A stretch of 64,000 nt of DNA from Apodospora peruviana (GCA_033439685.1 JAUEDM010000001.1:8246001-8310000), one strand, 5' to 3'. Shown: positions 11,801 to 25,845, counted from the first letter of the stretch. Translations and numbers: made by a program. Notes: generated from the letters alone by a model not told the origin.

Positions 11801-13850
11801 AGCTTGTCATTCGTTACGACCCGACAGCTTTATGCTCAATTTTCCCGCCAAGGAAGGCTGACCTGAGTAATCGGGCTCCGGATGAGGCTGAGCGGCGAAG
11901 TTATACCGGAGACCCTTGTCTCGCCTACATCGTCCACTCACAGCGCGCTCGGCCGCTCGTCAAAAACGGTCTGGACGGTCTGGCCAGACCCCGCACACGC
12001 AGCGCCAGCAACTGATGTGGCTCATGGCCGGCTGGTCACACCTCCATCCCAACTTCCAGCTCTCGTACTGCTTGCCCTCTGGGTTCACCGCCCGAAGACT
12101 TGCATAATATCGACAATTGTGGGAACCAACCATCTGCCCAGCGCTTGCTGCTTGAGCTTTTGGCGGTACCGCGCCCATAACGGCGGTATGGGCGTTCACA
12201 GGTTGGAGTGGACGGAGTGGTTGACGGGATTTTTATCATCGGTCCATCTGTTAACCGAAGCAAAAATGGCGAATCCGATGCTGACAGATTGACATGACAA
12301 TGTCACTTCGATCCTTTGTCGGGTAATCTCAAAAGTTTGTTCAGACTACGGAACGCGGGTCGCACGTTTACCACCCACTGTCAGAGAGGTATTCTTGCGT
12401 CCGTGGCGTGGAATGGGGGTCTTGCTAGCACAGCCCTATGAACCAAAACTGCCCTCGGCCGTCTCGCGAGACGGAATGCAGCCCTTCTGAATGGTGGATT
12501 CACGAATGAGCGCTGCAACACCCCGACTCCAACGTAAAACGCAGAGACACGTCGATGGCCCGGCCCTGTGGGTTTCCCCAACCAGCCTGTGGTGGTGGGT
12601 GACACTGACACCTCTTGATTATCGTGCGATTGCAACTCATGCCTTGCTCCCGACATCCTGGGCACCAAAGACCCGGCATTAGGCATTAGGGTAAGAATTT
12701 CGAGGCAGCAGATTTTTAGAAGTCTATTCTGCCGGCATGATCAGAATCGCACACTGCAATCGATGAGATTGAGGCAAAGGATTTTTGACGATGGTACGGA
12801 TACTTGAGGCTGTGGTCCCTTCATATTTTGTCCTGGCAAGCTTTCTTATCAGAAGGATGCGACGCGCTGATGGACTGACCACGGGCTGAGTGGATCGTGG
12901 GTCAGTCCATGGACTGGGATTGTTCTTTATCCCCCGGTCCATGCTTGGCAGCTTGGGAATTTCGATGAAGCTTGCTGACGGGAAATCACCCGCTCTAGCC
13001 CAAAAGGGGTCTAAGTTGGTACTGGCTACTGCAACGTCTTTTCAGCTCCGTCAACGGATTTACACATTGCAGGAGGTCTGATGGACTCCCGTCCACTGTC
13101 GCCGGCGCGCAGCGATACCGGTTCACGGGGCTTTGTTCTTTCCCGGGTGCATTTTCGCTACTTGGGCTTCCATGCCTGGCGCTCTGCTGCGCAGTGTGCA
13201 GCAGTGCTGTGCAGCCCACCGCTGACTGCAGCGGTGCAGGCTCCAGCCTTTTTCCTCTTTCCCATCTCAGGTATCCGCTTCTTCGAAGTTCCCTCCCGGC
13301 CGGCCCATGTCAGCTTTTATTCGACGACGCTTGTCATCTCCTGGTCGATGCAGGTTCGTGGTGGCTTGGGCCAGCCCGCCCCCCTGGTCACCTCTTTTTT
13401 GGTCACAGACTGTGTGGTGGGCTCCGTCTTGCCCAATGCTCACCCATGTCCTTTTCGTTCCTCGCGTGTCCGTTTAAATAAATACAATTCGTAGCGGAAC
13501 TTCGAGCTGACTGCTTGCGTTTTGCTTCATCCCTCGTTTTTCTTTGTTTGCTTCCCCTCCCCGAATCTGGTGTCTAGTCATCACTTTGCTGACTACCGAC
13601 TACCCACGACGACCTGACTTCCGTTACTTGATACCCGCTTGACAGCTTCCTCTTCCTCCTTTTTTCCTTATCTGGATTTTGGTTGCTGCTATCAAAGCGT
13701 GCTTCTTGGTTGCTCCCTGTCTTAATCCCATATACTACTCTTTTATGGTGTAACTTCAACCTTTTGCACGGGATCTCCTTTCCCTAATCCCCAGATTCAG
13801 CGTCCCCTAATCGTCGCCCCGCTTGGGCGTTAGGTGGGCAGCTCTCAACC
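5828..13850. other. 8-kb gene-poor region upstream of ags1
   Basis: No open frame here shows recognisable motifs, consistent codon use or a plausible exon chain on either strand. The stretch contains scattered TACCTAGGTAGGTACC-type words (near 6440, 7130-7160 and 8075), one dispersed-repeat copy (9041-9200) followed by an AT-rich tract (9200-9250), and a pyrimidine-rich probable leader at 13500-13850 before the glucan synthase ATG. The last few kilobases presumably hold that gene's promoter. Confidence 0.55.
9041..9200. repeat. Dispersed repeat copy, probable truncated LTR
   Basis: This segment aligns almost base for base with 51826-51980, sharing for example CGAGCCAGTGCAAT, GAATGGGTTATATACC-like and GCACCGACC..TCACA blocks. 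Similarity stops at the same TCACA on the right in both copies, as expected for a shared element end. The left part of the larger copy at 51.4 kb is missing. Divergence of roughly one base in ten suggests an old insertion. Confidence 0.7.
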
Positions 13851-16800
13851 ATGGCCAGAGCGGCAGTGTTTTGGGCGTTCGCGCTCAGCGCGACAACGTT
13901 GGTCCATGGCCTGCGCTTCGATCCCGCCTATGTCGAATACAACCTAAACACAAACGAGCAGGCGACGAACCCGTTAGACTACTCGGCGTCCCGACCGGGC
14001 CACACATACAAGGAATCGCCTGAGAATTGGCGGTTTCCCTTTTACACGCTTTTCCTGGACCGGATGGCCGATGGCGATCCGACCAACAACAATATTAATA
14101 AGACCGTTTTCGAACAGGACATTACGAGCAATCAGCTACGACATGGAGGAGATATCCAGGGTCTGGTTGACAGCTTGGACTATATCCAGGGCATGGGCAT
14201 GAAGGTGGGCGAATTACATGAACTTTCCGGGACGCTATTGCTTGGGATATGCCTGCTGATATTCGGTTGCCATCTAGGCTATCTACATTGCTGGTTCACC
14301 ATTTATTAACCTTCCGTGGGGTGTGGATTCGTACTCGGTAAGTTAGCTGGGCGAGGGATGCCAGCGTGAGAGCTGTCTGCTAACCGGACGACAGCCCGTG
14401 GACTTGACCCTGCTCGATCCTCATTATGGCAACATCAAGCAATGGCAGGACATGGTTGAGGAGGTTCACAAAAGGGACATGTTTGTCATGCTGGATCATA
14501 CCTTTTCGACGTAAGTCTTTCCCAGGCTGTTTGTGAAAGTGCCACGGGAGATTGCTGACTATTTGCTCAGCATGAGTGATTTGCTCTCATTCGAGGGGTT
14601 CGAGAACAAGACAGCAGATTTCCGGACGACAGAACATAAAGTGGCCTACAAGGGCAATCGCCAATACCTTGACTTCGCCCCTTCCAATGTCTACAAGGAT
14701 AAATGCGACTACCCGAGATTCTGGGACGAGACTGGTATGCCAGTGGGACAGGACGTTAGGGACCAACTACAAGGCTGTTTCGACAGTGACTTCGACCAAT
14801 ATGGTGACATTGAAGCTTTTGGTGTTCATCCCGACTGGCAGCGTTCACTTGCCAAGTTCGCCAGTGTGCAGGACCGTTTGAGAGAATGGGTTCCATCCGT
14901 GCGCAAGAGGCTCGAGCTGTTTTCCTGCATGACCATCCAGATGCTTGACGTTGACGGTTTCCGGTTCGATAAGGCTACCCAGATTACGGTTGATGCCATG
15001 GCCGAACACAACGAAGCTGTTCGCAACTGTGCGGCAAAGCTGGGTAAGAAAAACTTCTTTTTGCCCGGAGAAATTACGGGTGGAAATTCCTACGGCACAA
15101 TTTATATTGGTCGCGGAAAGCAAGCCAACATGAAGTACAACACCACTGTGCAGGCCATGAAGTTCACGACGAAGGATCTGACCTCGTGGACGATTCGCGA
15201 CGAGGGCAAGAATGCCCTTGATGCTGGCGCTTTCCACTATTCCACGTACCGTTTTCTTACGAGATTCGTCGGCTTGAGCGGTAATCTCGAGGCAGGCTTT
15301 GACCTGCCACCTGACTGGGTGGCTATGTGGAGTCAAATGATCCTCACCAACGACTTTGTCAACCCCAACACTGGTGAGTTCGACCCGCGACACATGTACG
15401 GCTCGATGAACCAGGACGTTTTCCGATGGTCTGGCATTACCCAGGGCACCGAGCGCATGCTCTTGGGTCTATACATCATGACCCTCCTCATGCCTGGTAT
15501 CCCCCTTGTGTTCTACGGTGAGGAACAGGAGTTCTACGTGCTTGATAGCACAGCCGACAACTATATCTTCGGCCGCCAAGCTTTCTCCCCTACTCAAGCG
15601 TGGAAGATGCACGGCTGCCACGCAGGCAACAGCACCCAGTATATTGGCTGGCCGATTGACAAGGCAAGGAGGGGATGCGAGGACCCCAAGGTTGCGCTCG
15701 ACCACCGCGATCCCTCGGCCCCAGTCCGCAACATCATGAAGTCGATGTACGCGATGCGCGAGAATTTCAACACCTTGAGCGAAGCGTGGCTGCTGCAGGA
15801 CCTCGGACGACAGACCTTCAAGACGATCCTGAACGGAAGCAACATCACCGAGACCGAGTTTGGCGTTTTTTCGGTAGCTCGCGCCTTCCAGCCCACTGTG
15901 CAGGGCCAGTTCGCATCCAAGCCGGTGTGGCTCGTCTATCATAACCAGGATAAAACGACCGAATACAAGTTTGACTGCAAGACCAAGGACGAGGCGAAAG
16001 CCTTCCTGGCCCCGTTCGATGCGAATGCCAAGGTCAGAAACTTGTTCTATCCCTACGACACCATCACGCTGAGTTCGACGCCGATCAAAAAGGGGTTTGC
16101 TGGGTCGGAGGCTTTCTCTGGATGCCCGGCCAGCTTGAAGATGGAGCCGTTCGAATTCCGCGCCTACGTTGGCGAGAAGGACTGGAAGGGGCCGCCGCCC
16201 ATGATAACCAAGTTCGAGCCAGGTCACGACGCCCAGTTGAAGTCAGTGGACATCAAGGGCGAGGTTGAACTTGTCTTCGAGTTCTCCGAGGAAATGTCTA
16301 GTTGCGATGACGTTGCGGATTCCATCAAGATCACGTCCAATGTCGACAACGGCGGAGCTGCGAAGCTTGGCACGCCTAAGTGTGCGATATTTGACCCCAA
16401 GCCCGTTGTCAAATACACCGGTGGTATTCCCTCGCGATGGAGATTTACCGCCAAGCTGACAAACGTCCGGGATGGCATTCACCGCATCACCGTCGAGAAG
16501 CCAAAATCCAAGGCGGGTGTGTCGACCGGAGCAGTTGACCATTTCTATCTTCGCGTTGGTGCCGAGAACAATCCGGTCGTCTTCCCCGAGTCGGCCAACT
16601 ACTCAACCACTCTGGTCAGCAAGGAGGGCGACCAGTTGTTTGTTCACCACGTCGCGGCCGGCGCAGACAAGTGGCGCTACTCGACCAACTGGGGTTCCAC
16701 CTGGAGCAACTGGATTGACTACACGGGAGGCAAGACTCCCATCGACCTTTTGCCGTGGTCGGGAACCAAGCGCCAAGAATGGAGTGACGACCATGTTCAG

Positions 16801-19800
16801 GTTCAGTACTGGTCCAAGATGTTGGGCAGCAGTTCCTTCATGCAAGCCGGCGACAGCGTGCCACAGAAGGCGCGCCGGTTTCCGCACGTGTTTGCTCATG
16901 GCACCTTCAACAAATTCGGTTTTGACGGTGGTATCAAGAACGCGATGTCTCTAACCGCGGATGGTGAGTGGGAGGTCCACCTCATGGACGAGTGGCCGAC
17001 AAATTTTCAGCTCAATATTTGGGGTATTAACCCGGATAGCAAGCCCGATGCTGGCTTTGTGTACGGAGACGTTGATGGTGATGGCATTCTCGATCGCATG
17101 CCGCCCTCATCCCTGGCTCTCAACGTGCTCAACGCCAGCGAGCCGCCCCCGCTGCCTGCGCTCTCGTACAAGCTGATCTTCAACGACGCGACCCTCACCT
17201 TCCGTAAAGAACCCCAGGGTAACATCTGGGTCCAGATCATTATGTTCATCCTACTCGCTGCGCTGCCCATCGTCGGTGGTCTCATGGCAGTGTGGATCTA
17301 CATGGGCTCGTTTTACAAGGTCAAGATCAACAAGGTCGGATTCAAGAAGCGCGGCCGGTCGCCGCTGCGCAACCTTGGCAACCGCCTTAGCAGCATCTCA
17401 TTCGAGAACTTCCGCCACAAGGACGAGGATGAGGGCATGGAGCTAGGCGCAATCGCGTCCAAGCGGAGAAAAGTCATCATCGCCACCATGGAATACAACA
17501 TTGACGACTGGAATATCAAGATCAAGATTGGCGGTCTCGGTGTCATGGCCCAGCTGATGGGTAAAGCACTGGAGCATCAGGACCTGATCTGGGTCATCCC
17601 CTGTGTTGGTGGTATCGACTATCCGATTGACCAGCGCGCCGAGCCCATGTACGTCCCGATCATGGGCAAGGAGTACGAGATTGAGGTGCAGTACCACCAG
17701 GTCGCCAATATTACGTACGTGCTGCTTGATGCGCCCATTTTCCGCCAACAATCCAAGTCGGACCCCTACCCGCCGCGCATGGACGATATCGACTCGGCCA
17801 TCTACTACTCTGCCTGGAATTATTGTATTGCCGAGGCGATCCGGCGGTTCAACCCGGACCTGTACCACATCAACGATTACCACGGTGCCGCTGCACCCCT
17901 GTACCTGCTTCCGGAGCGGACGATCCCATGCGCGCTATCACTGCATAACGCCGAGTTCCAGGGCATGTGGCCGATGCGCAACCCTGCCGAAAGTAAAGAG
18001 GTCTGCGAAGTGTTCAACTTGGACCCGGAGGTTGTTAAGGAATATGTTCAATTCGGATCCGTGTTCAATCTACTACACGCCGGTGCCAGTTATCTTCGTG
18101 TCCATCAGAAGGGCTTCGGCGCGGTCGGTGTTTCCAAAAAGTACGGCGACCGTTCGTACGCGCGTTATCCCATCTTTTGGGGGCTGTCCAAGATCGGCCA
18201 GCTACCGAATCCAGACCCTAGCGACACCGCGGAGTGGAGCCGTGACGAAGAGGTCCAGGAGAAGGATGTCGTCGTCGACATGGAAGCCGAGGGCAAGCGC
18301 GGTGACCTTAGGAGGCAAGCTCAGGAATGGGCTGGTCTTAAGGTCGACCCCAACGCCGAGTTATTTGTGTTCGTCGGTCGATGGTCCCTCCAGAAGGGTG
18401 TGGATCTGATTGCTGATATCTTCCCGTCCATTCTCGAAAAGTACCCAACCACCCAGCTTATTGCCGTCGGCCCTGTTATCGATCTCTACGGTAAGTTCGC
18501 GGCGCTCAAGCTGGCCAAGCTCATGGAGAAATACCCCGGACGCGTTTACAGCAAGCCCGAATTTACGGCGCTCCCGCCCTATATCTTTAGCGGTGCCGAG
18601 TTTGCGCTGATCCCGTCTCGTGACGAGCCGTTTGGTCTCGTTGCTGTCGAGTTCGGTCGTAAAGGTGCCTTGGGTGTTGGTGCCCGCGTTGGTGGATTAG
18701 GACAAATGCCTGGCTTTTGGTATACCATCGAATCGACAGCGCCGCAGCACTTGCTGCATCAGTTCCGTCAGTCCATTGTCAGCGCGCTGGAGTGCAAGCC
18801 CAAGAACAGGATGAAGATGAGGGCATGGAGTGCCAAGCAACGCTTCCCCGTCGCTCAGTGGGTCGAGGACCTTGACAAGCTCCAGAGCGAGGCCATCAAG
18901 ATCCATAACCGCGAGTCCAAGAAGCGGAGGCGCCTCACCAGTGGCTCGTTGCTCACTGTCCCGTCGAATGTTGACCTGCATGGCCAGGGACAGCAGAACC
19001 GGGGTTACTTTGATGAGAGCGATCTCGAGACGCCACTGCACTCGACGCGGCAGTCGCGGGCGTCCAGTATGTCGGTGCCGTTCATTACCGAAACGGACCA
19101 CGACGTGGAGCAGGGCAGGAGGTCGGTGTCGAATCCTTTCGCTGACCAGCCGAGTTCTTCTTCAACGCCGCCGCTTTTGGGCACCCCGGGCTCGCCGCCT
19201 GTCGGGTCAGGTGATGGTGCTAGCGAGCCGTTTATGCCGCCCAACCCGATGTTTGCGAACCAGTCGGCCAGATCCTCGGTGTCGAGTCTGGCAACGATCG
19301 TGGGCAACGACCCGAACCAAAACCGCCTTAGCGTTGACACTTTCGCCATGCGCATGATGTCGCCCGACAGCTCCGAGACGCAGCCCGGCGCGTTTGGGCT
19401 GTACAACCCGCAAGCCCGCCCTGGCGCGTCGCAGATGTACCAGAACCGTCAGCGCAACAGCTCGAGGCTGTCGGTCATTGACGTCGTCGGTGAGCGCCAC
19501 GACTTCAAGCTGCAGAAGGTCGACCCGTTCTTTACCGACAGCACGGGCGAGTACTACAAGGATTTTGAGCAGAAACTGAACAGCTTGACCGCCAAAAACT
19601 CGGATACAGATCTGTGTATTGAGGACTACCTCAAGGAGAGCGAGAAGACGTGGTTCAAGGAGTTCCGCGACGCGAAGCTGGGCAGGAGTCGCAGCCCGAG
19701 CCGCGCGAGAAGCCCGGACCCCGGCGCCGGTGCGGGCCTTTTGGTCAAGAAGAACCGCGGGAGCAGGGTGCCTAGCAGGGTCAGCATCAACAGCATTGCG

Positions 19801-21283
19801 CCGTCTGATGAGGAGGACAACGACGAGCAAGATCGCGGTCGGGAGGGTCCTGACCGCGACGATCAGTTTCTTTTGGGAGACGGGTACAAGCCCCCCAAGG
19901 GCTTCAAGAAGCTTCTGTCCATTCGGCTGGGAGACTGGCCCGTTTACTCGTTCATTCTGGCGCTCGGGCAAATCATCTCGGCCAACTCATACCAGGTTGT
20001 GCTCCTGGCTGGCGAGTCCGGGCAGACGGCCACGCAGCTGTATATCGTCGCCGGCACGTATTGCGTGTCGAGCCTGCTGTGGTGGGGTCTTTTCCGCCGG
20101 GCACAGGCGCTGTACAGCTTGAGTCTACCCTGGTTGTTTTACGGCCTCGCATTCCTCCTGATTGGTGTGACGCCATTTATGCCGCTCAGCGTGAGGGCAC
20201 CGGTGCAGAATACGGCTACTGCGATGTATGCGGCTGGTGCGTCGAGCGGTGCGCTTTTCTTTGCCATGAACTTTGGTGATGAAGGTATGTTGTCGGACTC
20301 TCCTTTATGTTTTATGATCACGTTTGCTAACATGTTTGTCTTTCACAACAGGCGGCGTCCCGATTATGACCTGGATTTTCCGGGCTGCCATCATCCAAGG
20401 TATTCAGCAGGTCTACATCGTCGCCCTCTGGTTCTGGGGCACCCTGATCACCGCACAGAACCCGACCGCCCTTCTCAACGGCGCCCTCATCGCCAACAAG
20501 GTCCCCGTCATCGTCGTCATCACGATCCCGATCGCCCTCATCATGTGGGGTCTCGGCGTGGTCTCGTTCATCGGCCTGCCCGACTACTACCGTCAATCGC
20601 CCGACAAGATTCCGAGCTTCTACATGTCGCTCCTGCGCCGCCACATTGTACCCTGGTTTTTCCTGACGGTCGTCATCCAAAACTACTTCCTATCGGCGCC
20701 CTACGGCCGCAATTGGGAATTCTTGTTCTACTCCAAGGTTCTCCCCTATTACGCCGTCATTCTGCTCGCATTCGGCTTCCTGATCGTCCTCTGGGGCATC
20801 CTGCTGTGGGCATTCGCCTACTTCTCCAAGACGCACCCGTGGATCGTGCCTCTGTTCGCCATCGGTCTGGGTGCGCCCCGCTGGGCGCAGATGCTCTGGG
20901 GAACGTCGGGCATCGGCCTCTACATGCCCTGGCTCCACAACGCGGTGGCTTCGGCGCTCGCCTCGCGATCGCTGTGGCTCTGGCTCGGTCTGTTAGACAC
21001 GATCCAGGGCGTCGGTCTCGGCATGGTCCTGCTGCTCACGCTGACGAGGCAGCACGTCGCTGCGACGCTGATCGGCGCGCAGGCTCTCGGCGCGGCATTT
21101 ACGATCTTGGCACGGGCGACGGCGCCCAACAAGGACGGTCCGGGGGATGTGTTTCCCGATTTCTCCGAAGGCGTGATGCCGGGGATTGCGAAGCCGTGGT
21201 TCTGGATCGCACTTGCTCTGCAGCTTATCTTGCCGGTTGGGTTCTTTAAGTTCTTTAGGAAGGAGCAGGTCGCTAAGCCTTGA
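13851..21283 (+). CDS. ags1: Cell-wall alpha-1,3-glucan synthase (Ags1/Mok1 family), five exons
   Basis: Exons 13851-14204, 14278-14337, 14395-14510, 14571-20284 and 20352-21283 join in frame to 2391 aa, the normal family length of about 2400. The order is: signal peptide (MARAAVFWAFALSATTLVHG); extracellular GH13 amylase-like domain to about residue 600 (DGFRFDKATQ, FYGEEQE); a linker region; a transmembrane helix near 1060-1085; an intracellular GT5 glycogen-synthase-like domain from about 1143 (IIATMEYNIDDW, KIGGLG, SRDEPFGLVAVEFG) to about 1600; a Ser-rich cytosolic linker; and a multi-span C-terminal region from about 1963, thought to export the polymer. The enzyme polymerises cell-wall alpha-1,3-glucan at the plasma membrane. 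All segments are uninterrupted, so it looks functional. The three small N-terminal introns are supported by GTAAGT/CAG borders and exact frame continuity. Confidence 0.95.
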
Positions 21284-24200
21284 GAGACTAGGGTTTGAGT
21301 GTGAGGCAAATGGAGGAGAGGGAAAGAAAGAGAGAAGGGGTGGACATATAATATACAGGGAAGAAAAGAAGAGGGTTAGGAACACATCATATTCATCATC
21401 ATACACGCTCATCATATACCAAGTCTACATCAAACATATAAAAACGAGGGTTACGACGGGGTTTATTTATTACTGTATATATATAAATTAATGTTTCTTG
21501 GGTTTGTCCTTGGATTTTGGTGGGAAATTGGAAGAGATCTTAACATTTGGATGTTCAGCGCGGGTGTTTACCATTATTTATTATTCATTGACTTATCCAC
21601 CACTGTCACGATTCTCATCAAGAGATTCAAAACAAACAGGTAACTCCTCATCATATCACATCTTTGCTGTGAGTCTTGCGGATTCTATTCTAGTTTGTGC
21701 TACCCTGTACAGGTAAGGCCACATCAGGCAAACAAGCAATTACAAAGAAAGGCTGGAACGTGACTTGCTCGTGCGATAGAGATTCGCCGCGTAAGCTGCC
21801 GGCCACGCGGCCACACGCGTCTTTATATTAGCCGACTCCATCTATGATCTCAATGTGGCTCACAGTAAAATAAACCCTACAAGCCTTTTTAAAGCGTATG
21901 ATAACCTGGAATGTGGAATCTGCTCAGTGGATACAAAGGAAAAGTACGGATTACTAATATTTCTTCGGCCGGAGTCAGGGATCCACCCGGCTGACACGCG
22001 ACATAACCAAAAAGTGATTCAAGAGGAAACGATGAGAGCTGAAGGTGGCTGGCTCGGGGACAGAACTGGCCCCCAGCATTGAATGTCAAGAGATTATGGT
22101 GGACGACGCCGGGCATGCGAGACTAAACTGCCTTTATTTTTGGAAGATTTCAGTTCTTGGTTGGGATCACATAGTGTCATGAGCGGCATCGAAACTGAGG
22201 CTGAAGGTACTTCCAGAAGTGAAACTCGTGGACAAAAGCACAGAAACTACCATTTGCTGCAAACGGGGGAATGACTGGTTCACTGCTGTAAGACGGAACG
22301 CGAACCCGAGGGGAGAGATAGTCCTAAACATATCGCAGCACAAACAGTTGTTTCATGGCAAAGGCTTGAAAAATTGAAGAAACAAGAGGGACGTGATGTA
22401 CCCGACGTGATTACTGAACCATCAGAAACTATTATACTATTAGAGCGACAAGGCTGGGGTCACCCAAAACGTTCCTAGTTGCGAGCTCCAACAACACTGG
22501 CAGCACGGACTGTGGAGGCAAGCAAGCTGGGCTTGAGCGTCCGATTGTTTGTAGATCTCTTTGTCTGCGCTGAGTAACCGCGCAATCAAGGGGAGGGATA
22601 TCGGCAATAACCAAATGCATGGTGTATGACAAAATGAAAAGTGTGTATTTCGTACTTCTGACAGCCTTGCTTGTGGAATCCCAGTCTCCTCTGTCGTCGC
22701 GCAGACTACTAGTCATTGCTCTTCCTCCATGAACGGTCTGATATCTGCAGTAAAGGAGACTTATTGTACTTCTTCACCTTGATATGATTGAGGGCTGAAT
22801 GGTAGGTATTTATGTCCCTTTTCCCAGAAGCGTGCATGTAATCTGCTCCAACCTGCCGTCTTTATAAACCTCCAACACACTGATCGGCACCCACCGTACA
22901 TCCTATGCGTGATTCCGTGTCACATCACTGGCAGGAGAGACAGTGTATACCAGTACAGGCCGACTGTGTGTATGGAATCGAGTCTGTGTAATGATCTCCC
23001 ACTTTCAGCAACAGTATTTTGGGCTCCATGGTTGGGCTGAATCGACTCGGTAGGGGAGGGAGAGATCGGTCCCGACGGATGGGTTGAGGGAATTTGTTTC
23101 GTGGTGGCAAGGCAAGGATAGGTACATAATCGATTTGACTGATATGGTGCCAGGAAGAGGCAAGCAATAAACCGCCCTTACGGGAACTAGGCAATAGCCG
23201 CAGTTAGAACGATGACAGAATTCTGTTTACATGCATGGCTGGGGTCAGCCACCTTGGATCTGCCTCTCAAACCTTGGAAGAAAAGGTTGACGTACCGATC
23301 GGCCTCTAGCCGTTCCAAGTTTCCTTACTTGGCTGCAGTCTGCCTTGACACGGCAGCTATTGTGTGGGCGCCGCTGTCGGTTCCTTCGTCGGAAAAAAAT
23401 CGACGTCACGACGTGTATATAAGGTAACCAGTAGACAGACATCCATGGCCAAATATCTGTGGTTTGGGTGTGACGCCGCCCCTCGGGTGCCGGTGGATGG
23501 GCGTGGCAGCCATGATGTGCTTGTTTCGGAAGCATTTATCCCCATTCGCGTTTCTAAAACATATCGGACACCCTTATCTCAAGAAGAACATTTGATGGGT
23601 TTTCGCCATGCACTCGACTCGCGTGGCATATTCGATGGATGGTTGGACAAGAGTGTGAAACAGGATTGGAGGGTCCAATGACGATGAGCGTCGGAAGCTG
23701 TGCGCGTGGCCGATGGTCGATTGGAGGACCGATTGTTATTTGGAGCAAGCCAAGTCGTCTACGGCTGTGTGGGTGTCGCTGCAGGCAAGCCGGGGACTCT
23801 GAAGAAATCGCATCACCGGGGAGATCTCCTGAAAGATGGGCAGAGTTCCCGTCCGTCGGGTGTAGGTTCTGCTTGTCGGGTGAATGGACGCTGAGTTGGG
23901 TTCGTTTCGAGGACGGTCGCTCGAGGGTTTGGATACCGAGGGGAAAGAAGCTCGCGGAGTAGGCTGAATACGAGGAGTTGTCGGGTTTCCGTGGTGGCCA
24001 GAGGATGGAAGAGGACGAGACAAGGAGAAAGTCGAAATGATTGAGCTTGGGGAGGTGGTGTTCAAACTGGAACCGCACTTACAAAACAGGTGATTTCGAG
24101 CGAAAGGGTTCGCTAACAGCACTGCTGCACCGAGCAGCAAGCCATCCGCCTTGATGGATCAAGGTATTTGGGTCCATCTGGGAAGAAGAAGGAAGTCCCT

Positions 24201-25101
24201 TTCAAAGATAGTGTGCTGACATGTCAATTATGGCAGAGAATTTTCTTCGTTCAGATCTGGCTAGTCGAGGGGATATGGCCAAGGAGTGTCCGCCTCACTC
24301 CGTCAAGGAGAAGGAGTGTTAGTGGCAAATTGGCATCAAGAGAATTGCCGACCTTCACTGCCCATCCCCGACATCGGCAACAAGAAGAAGAAATGGAGGC
24401 TACCCAAGACAGATTTTGGTCCCATGGAAGGCACTGTGGCACTGTCTTGACAATTCGGCAGGCACAGCAGGTCTCAGGCTCGGGTCTGACTCTGTGGCAA
24501 TGATACACCAGGGGATGTTGTTGACACTCTGGATCATTCTGGACCGCCGGACGCCTCCGAGCTGACAGACCGAAACGGACGGGCACTCGCCCTGATGGGT
24601 ATGGGCGGCTTCGGGTGGTCGGCTAGAGGCTCGTCTAGGGAAGGCACGCTTTCGGAAGGGGTAAAGGGGCAAGGAGGACTGGTGGCTTACGGGCCCGGGG
24701 CACGGGGGTACGCCTCCCGGGTCCCGACGATGAGAGATATAAGGTCGCTCCTACCTTTATTAGTCAACTTCAGGAGGGGAAGCTCTTGTCATCTCGTCTC
24801 GCAGGATTCGCATCACCCACAGCGCAAAAAAACCGAGGTTGATCGCGAAATTCGAAACTCGAAATTCTTGGGTTTTGACTTTTGTCCTCCCGGTCCCGGC
24901 CTACGTTGGATTTTAAGACAGGCTTGCGCACAAAACCAAGCGCGACGTCGTGCGAAATTTTTGTCCTCGTTTTCTTGTTCTTGTGGATACCAAAGGTAAT
25001 TCGCTTTCTTTTGCACTTCAGGATCGGACTGCTTTCACTCGAACTGACATCGTTTCCATATCCATTGGCTGAATGGGTAGCTGATCTCCCGCTTTACATG
25101 A
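21284..25101. other. Gene-poor region downstream of ags1
   Basis: The first few hundred bases are an AT-rich probable 3' UTR with simple TATATA near 21475. The remainder shows only short unconserved frames. 24750-25100 is probably the leader of the next plus-strand gene. No gene is seen. Confidence 0.5.
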
Positions 25102-25845
25102 TTGTCGCCATCCGTCAAGCTGATCATATCATTATCCGAAAGCATAGAAAGAAAAAAAAAAGATGGTCAGCTCAATGCTTCGCGCTATGCGTTTTCATTT
25201 TCCCCTGGCGGTCTTATCGCTTCGCCACTCACGCTGACGTCCGCGCGCACTCCGCAGTCGGGAGCCATTACTCTGAGCGACGGAACTCCCAAGGTAGTTG
25301 ACAAAGCGATCCAGAATCTCAAGACAGTCAAGGAGGCGCGAAAGGGGATCTGCGGAGCCATGGAGCCCCTCGATGGCATCGAAAATGAGGCGGATCGCTT
25401 GATTGGCTCCCTCACCCTGGTCAGGGATGTCGTGAGCCTCCAGACCGCAGGGGTGGGTCAACAAGCATTCGACATCATGACTTTGGCCGCTCGCCTCACG
25501 GCTTCCATGATGATCATGGCTGCCGAAAACCGCCGCACCGCCGAGCCTAACGAGCTCCGATCGGACGACTACGAATACGGCCACCTGGAGACTATGCACA
25601 GCCAACTGGGAGACGCGAATGTCTTGCTTATTAATCTCGTCCGCGCCGTCCACGTTGGCCTGACTGGCAATCCCCGGGATGGATTCAGTGTCGAGCGCAG
25701 CGCCCTTGTCAGCGTCAACGACAAGATCAAGAGTGCAACGGGGACCAACTTGATCCTTTACGACCGGTTGAAAGACAGAATCGGACAGCAGACAGGTGCC
25801 GTGCCTCCTCCAACGCGCAGGGGCGGACCCTCGCCATCTCACTAA
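25102..25845 (+). CDS. Unrecognised helical protein
   Basis: One long frame encodes up to 247 aa. From about residue 60 onward composition is protein-like: Ala/Leu/Ile-rich probable helices (VVDKAIQNLKTVKEARKGI; FDIMTLAARLTASMMIMAA), then a Pro/Arg/Ser tail. The start is uncertain. An alternative is the ATG at 25163 (MVSSMLRAMRFHFPLA), spliced through a 47-nt intron ending CCGCAG at about 25256 into the same frame. That would give a possible signal peptide, but its donor (GTCTTA) is poor. I do not recognise the family. Helix-bundle folds such as HsbA-like secreted proteins or N-terminal domains of STAND proteins are only guesses. Confidence 0.5.
   Translation: MSPSVKLIISLSESIERKKKDGQLNASRYAFSFSPGGLIASPLTLTSARTPQSGAITLSDGTPKVVDKAIQNLKTVKEARKGICGAMEPLDGIENEADRLIGSLTLVRDVVSLQTAGVGQQAFDIMTLAARLTASMMIMAAENRRTAEPNELRSDDYEYGHLETMHSQLGDANVLLINLVRAVHVGLTGNPRDGFSVERSALVSVNDKIKSATGTNLILYDRLKDRIGQQTGAVPPPTRRGGPSPSH

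Noticed and set aside
14533..14570. ATG at 14533 as start of the glucan synthase
   Set aside because: It lies inside an intron (GTAAGT at 14511 to CTCAG at 14570); upstream exons from 13851 supply the signal peptide and the start of the amylase-like domain.
19207..19971. 254-aa minus-strand frame within ags1
   Set aside because: Antisense shadow of the glucan synthase; Arg/Val-rich composition and no motif.
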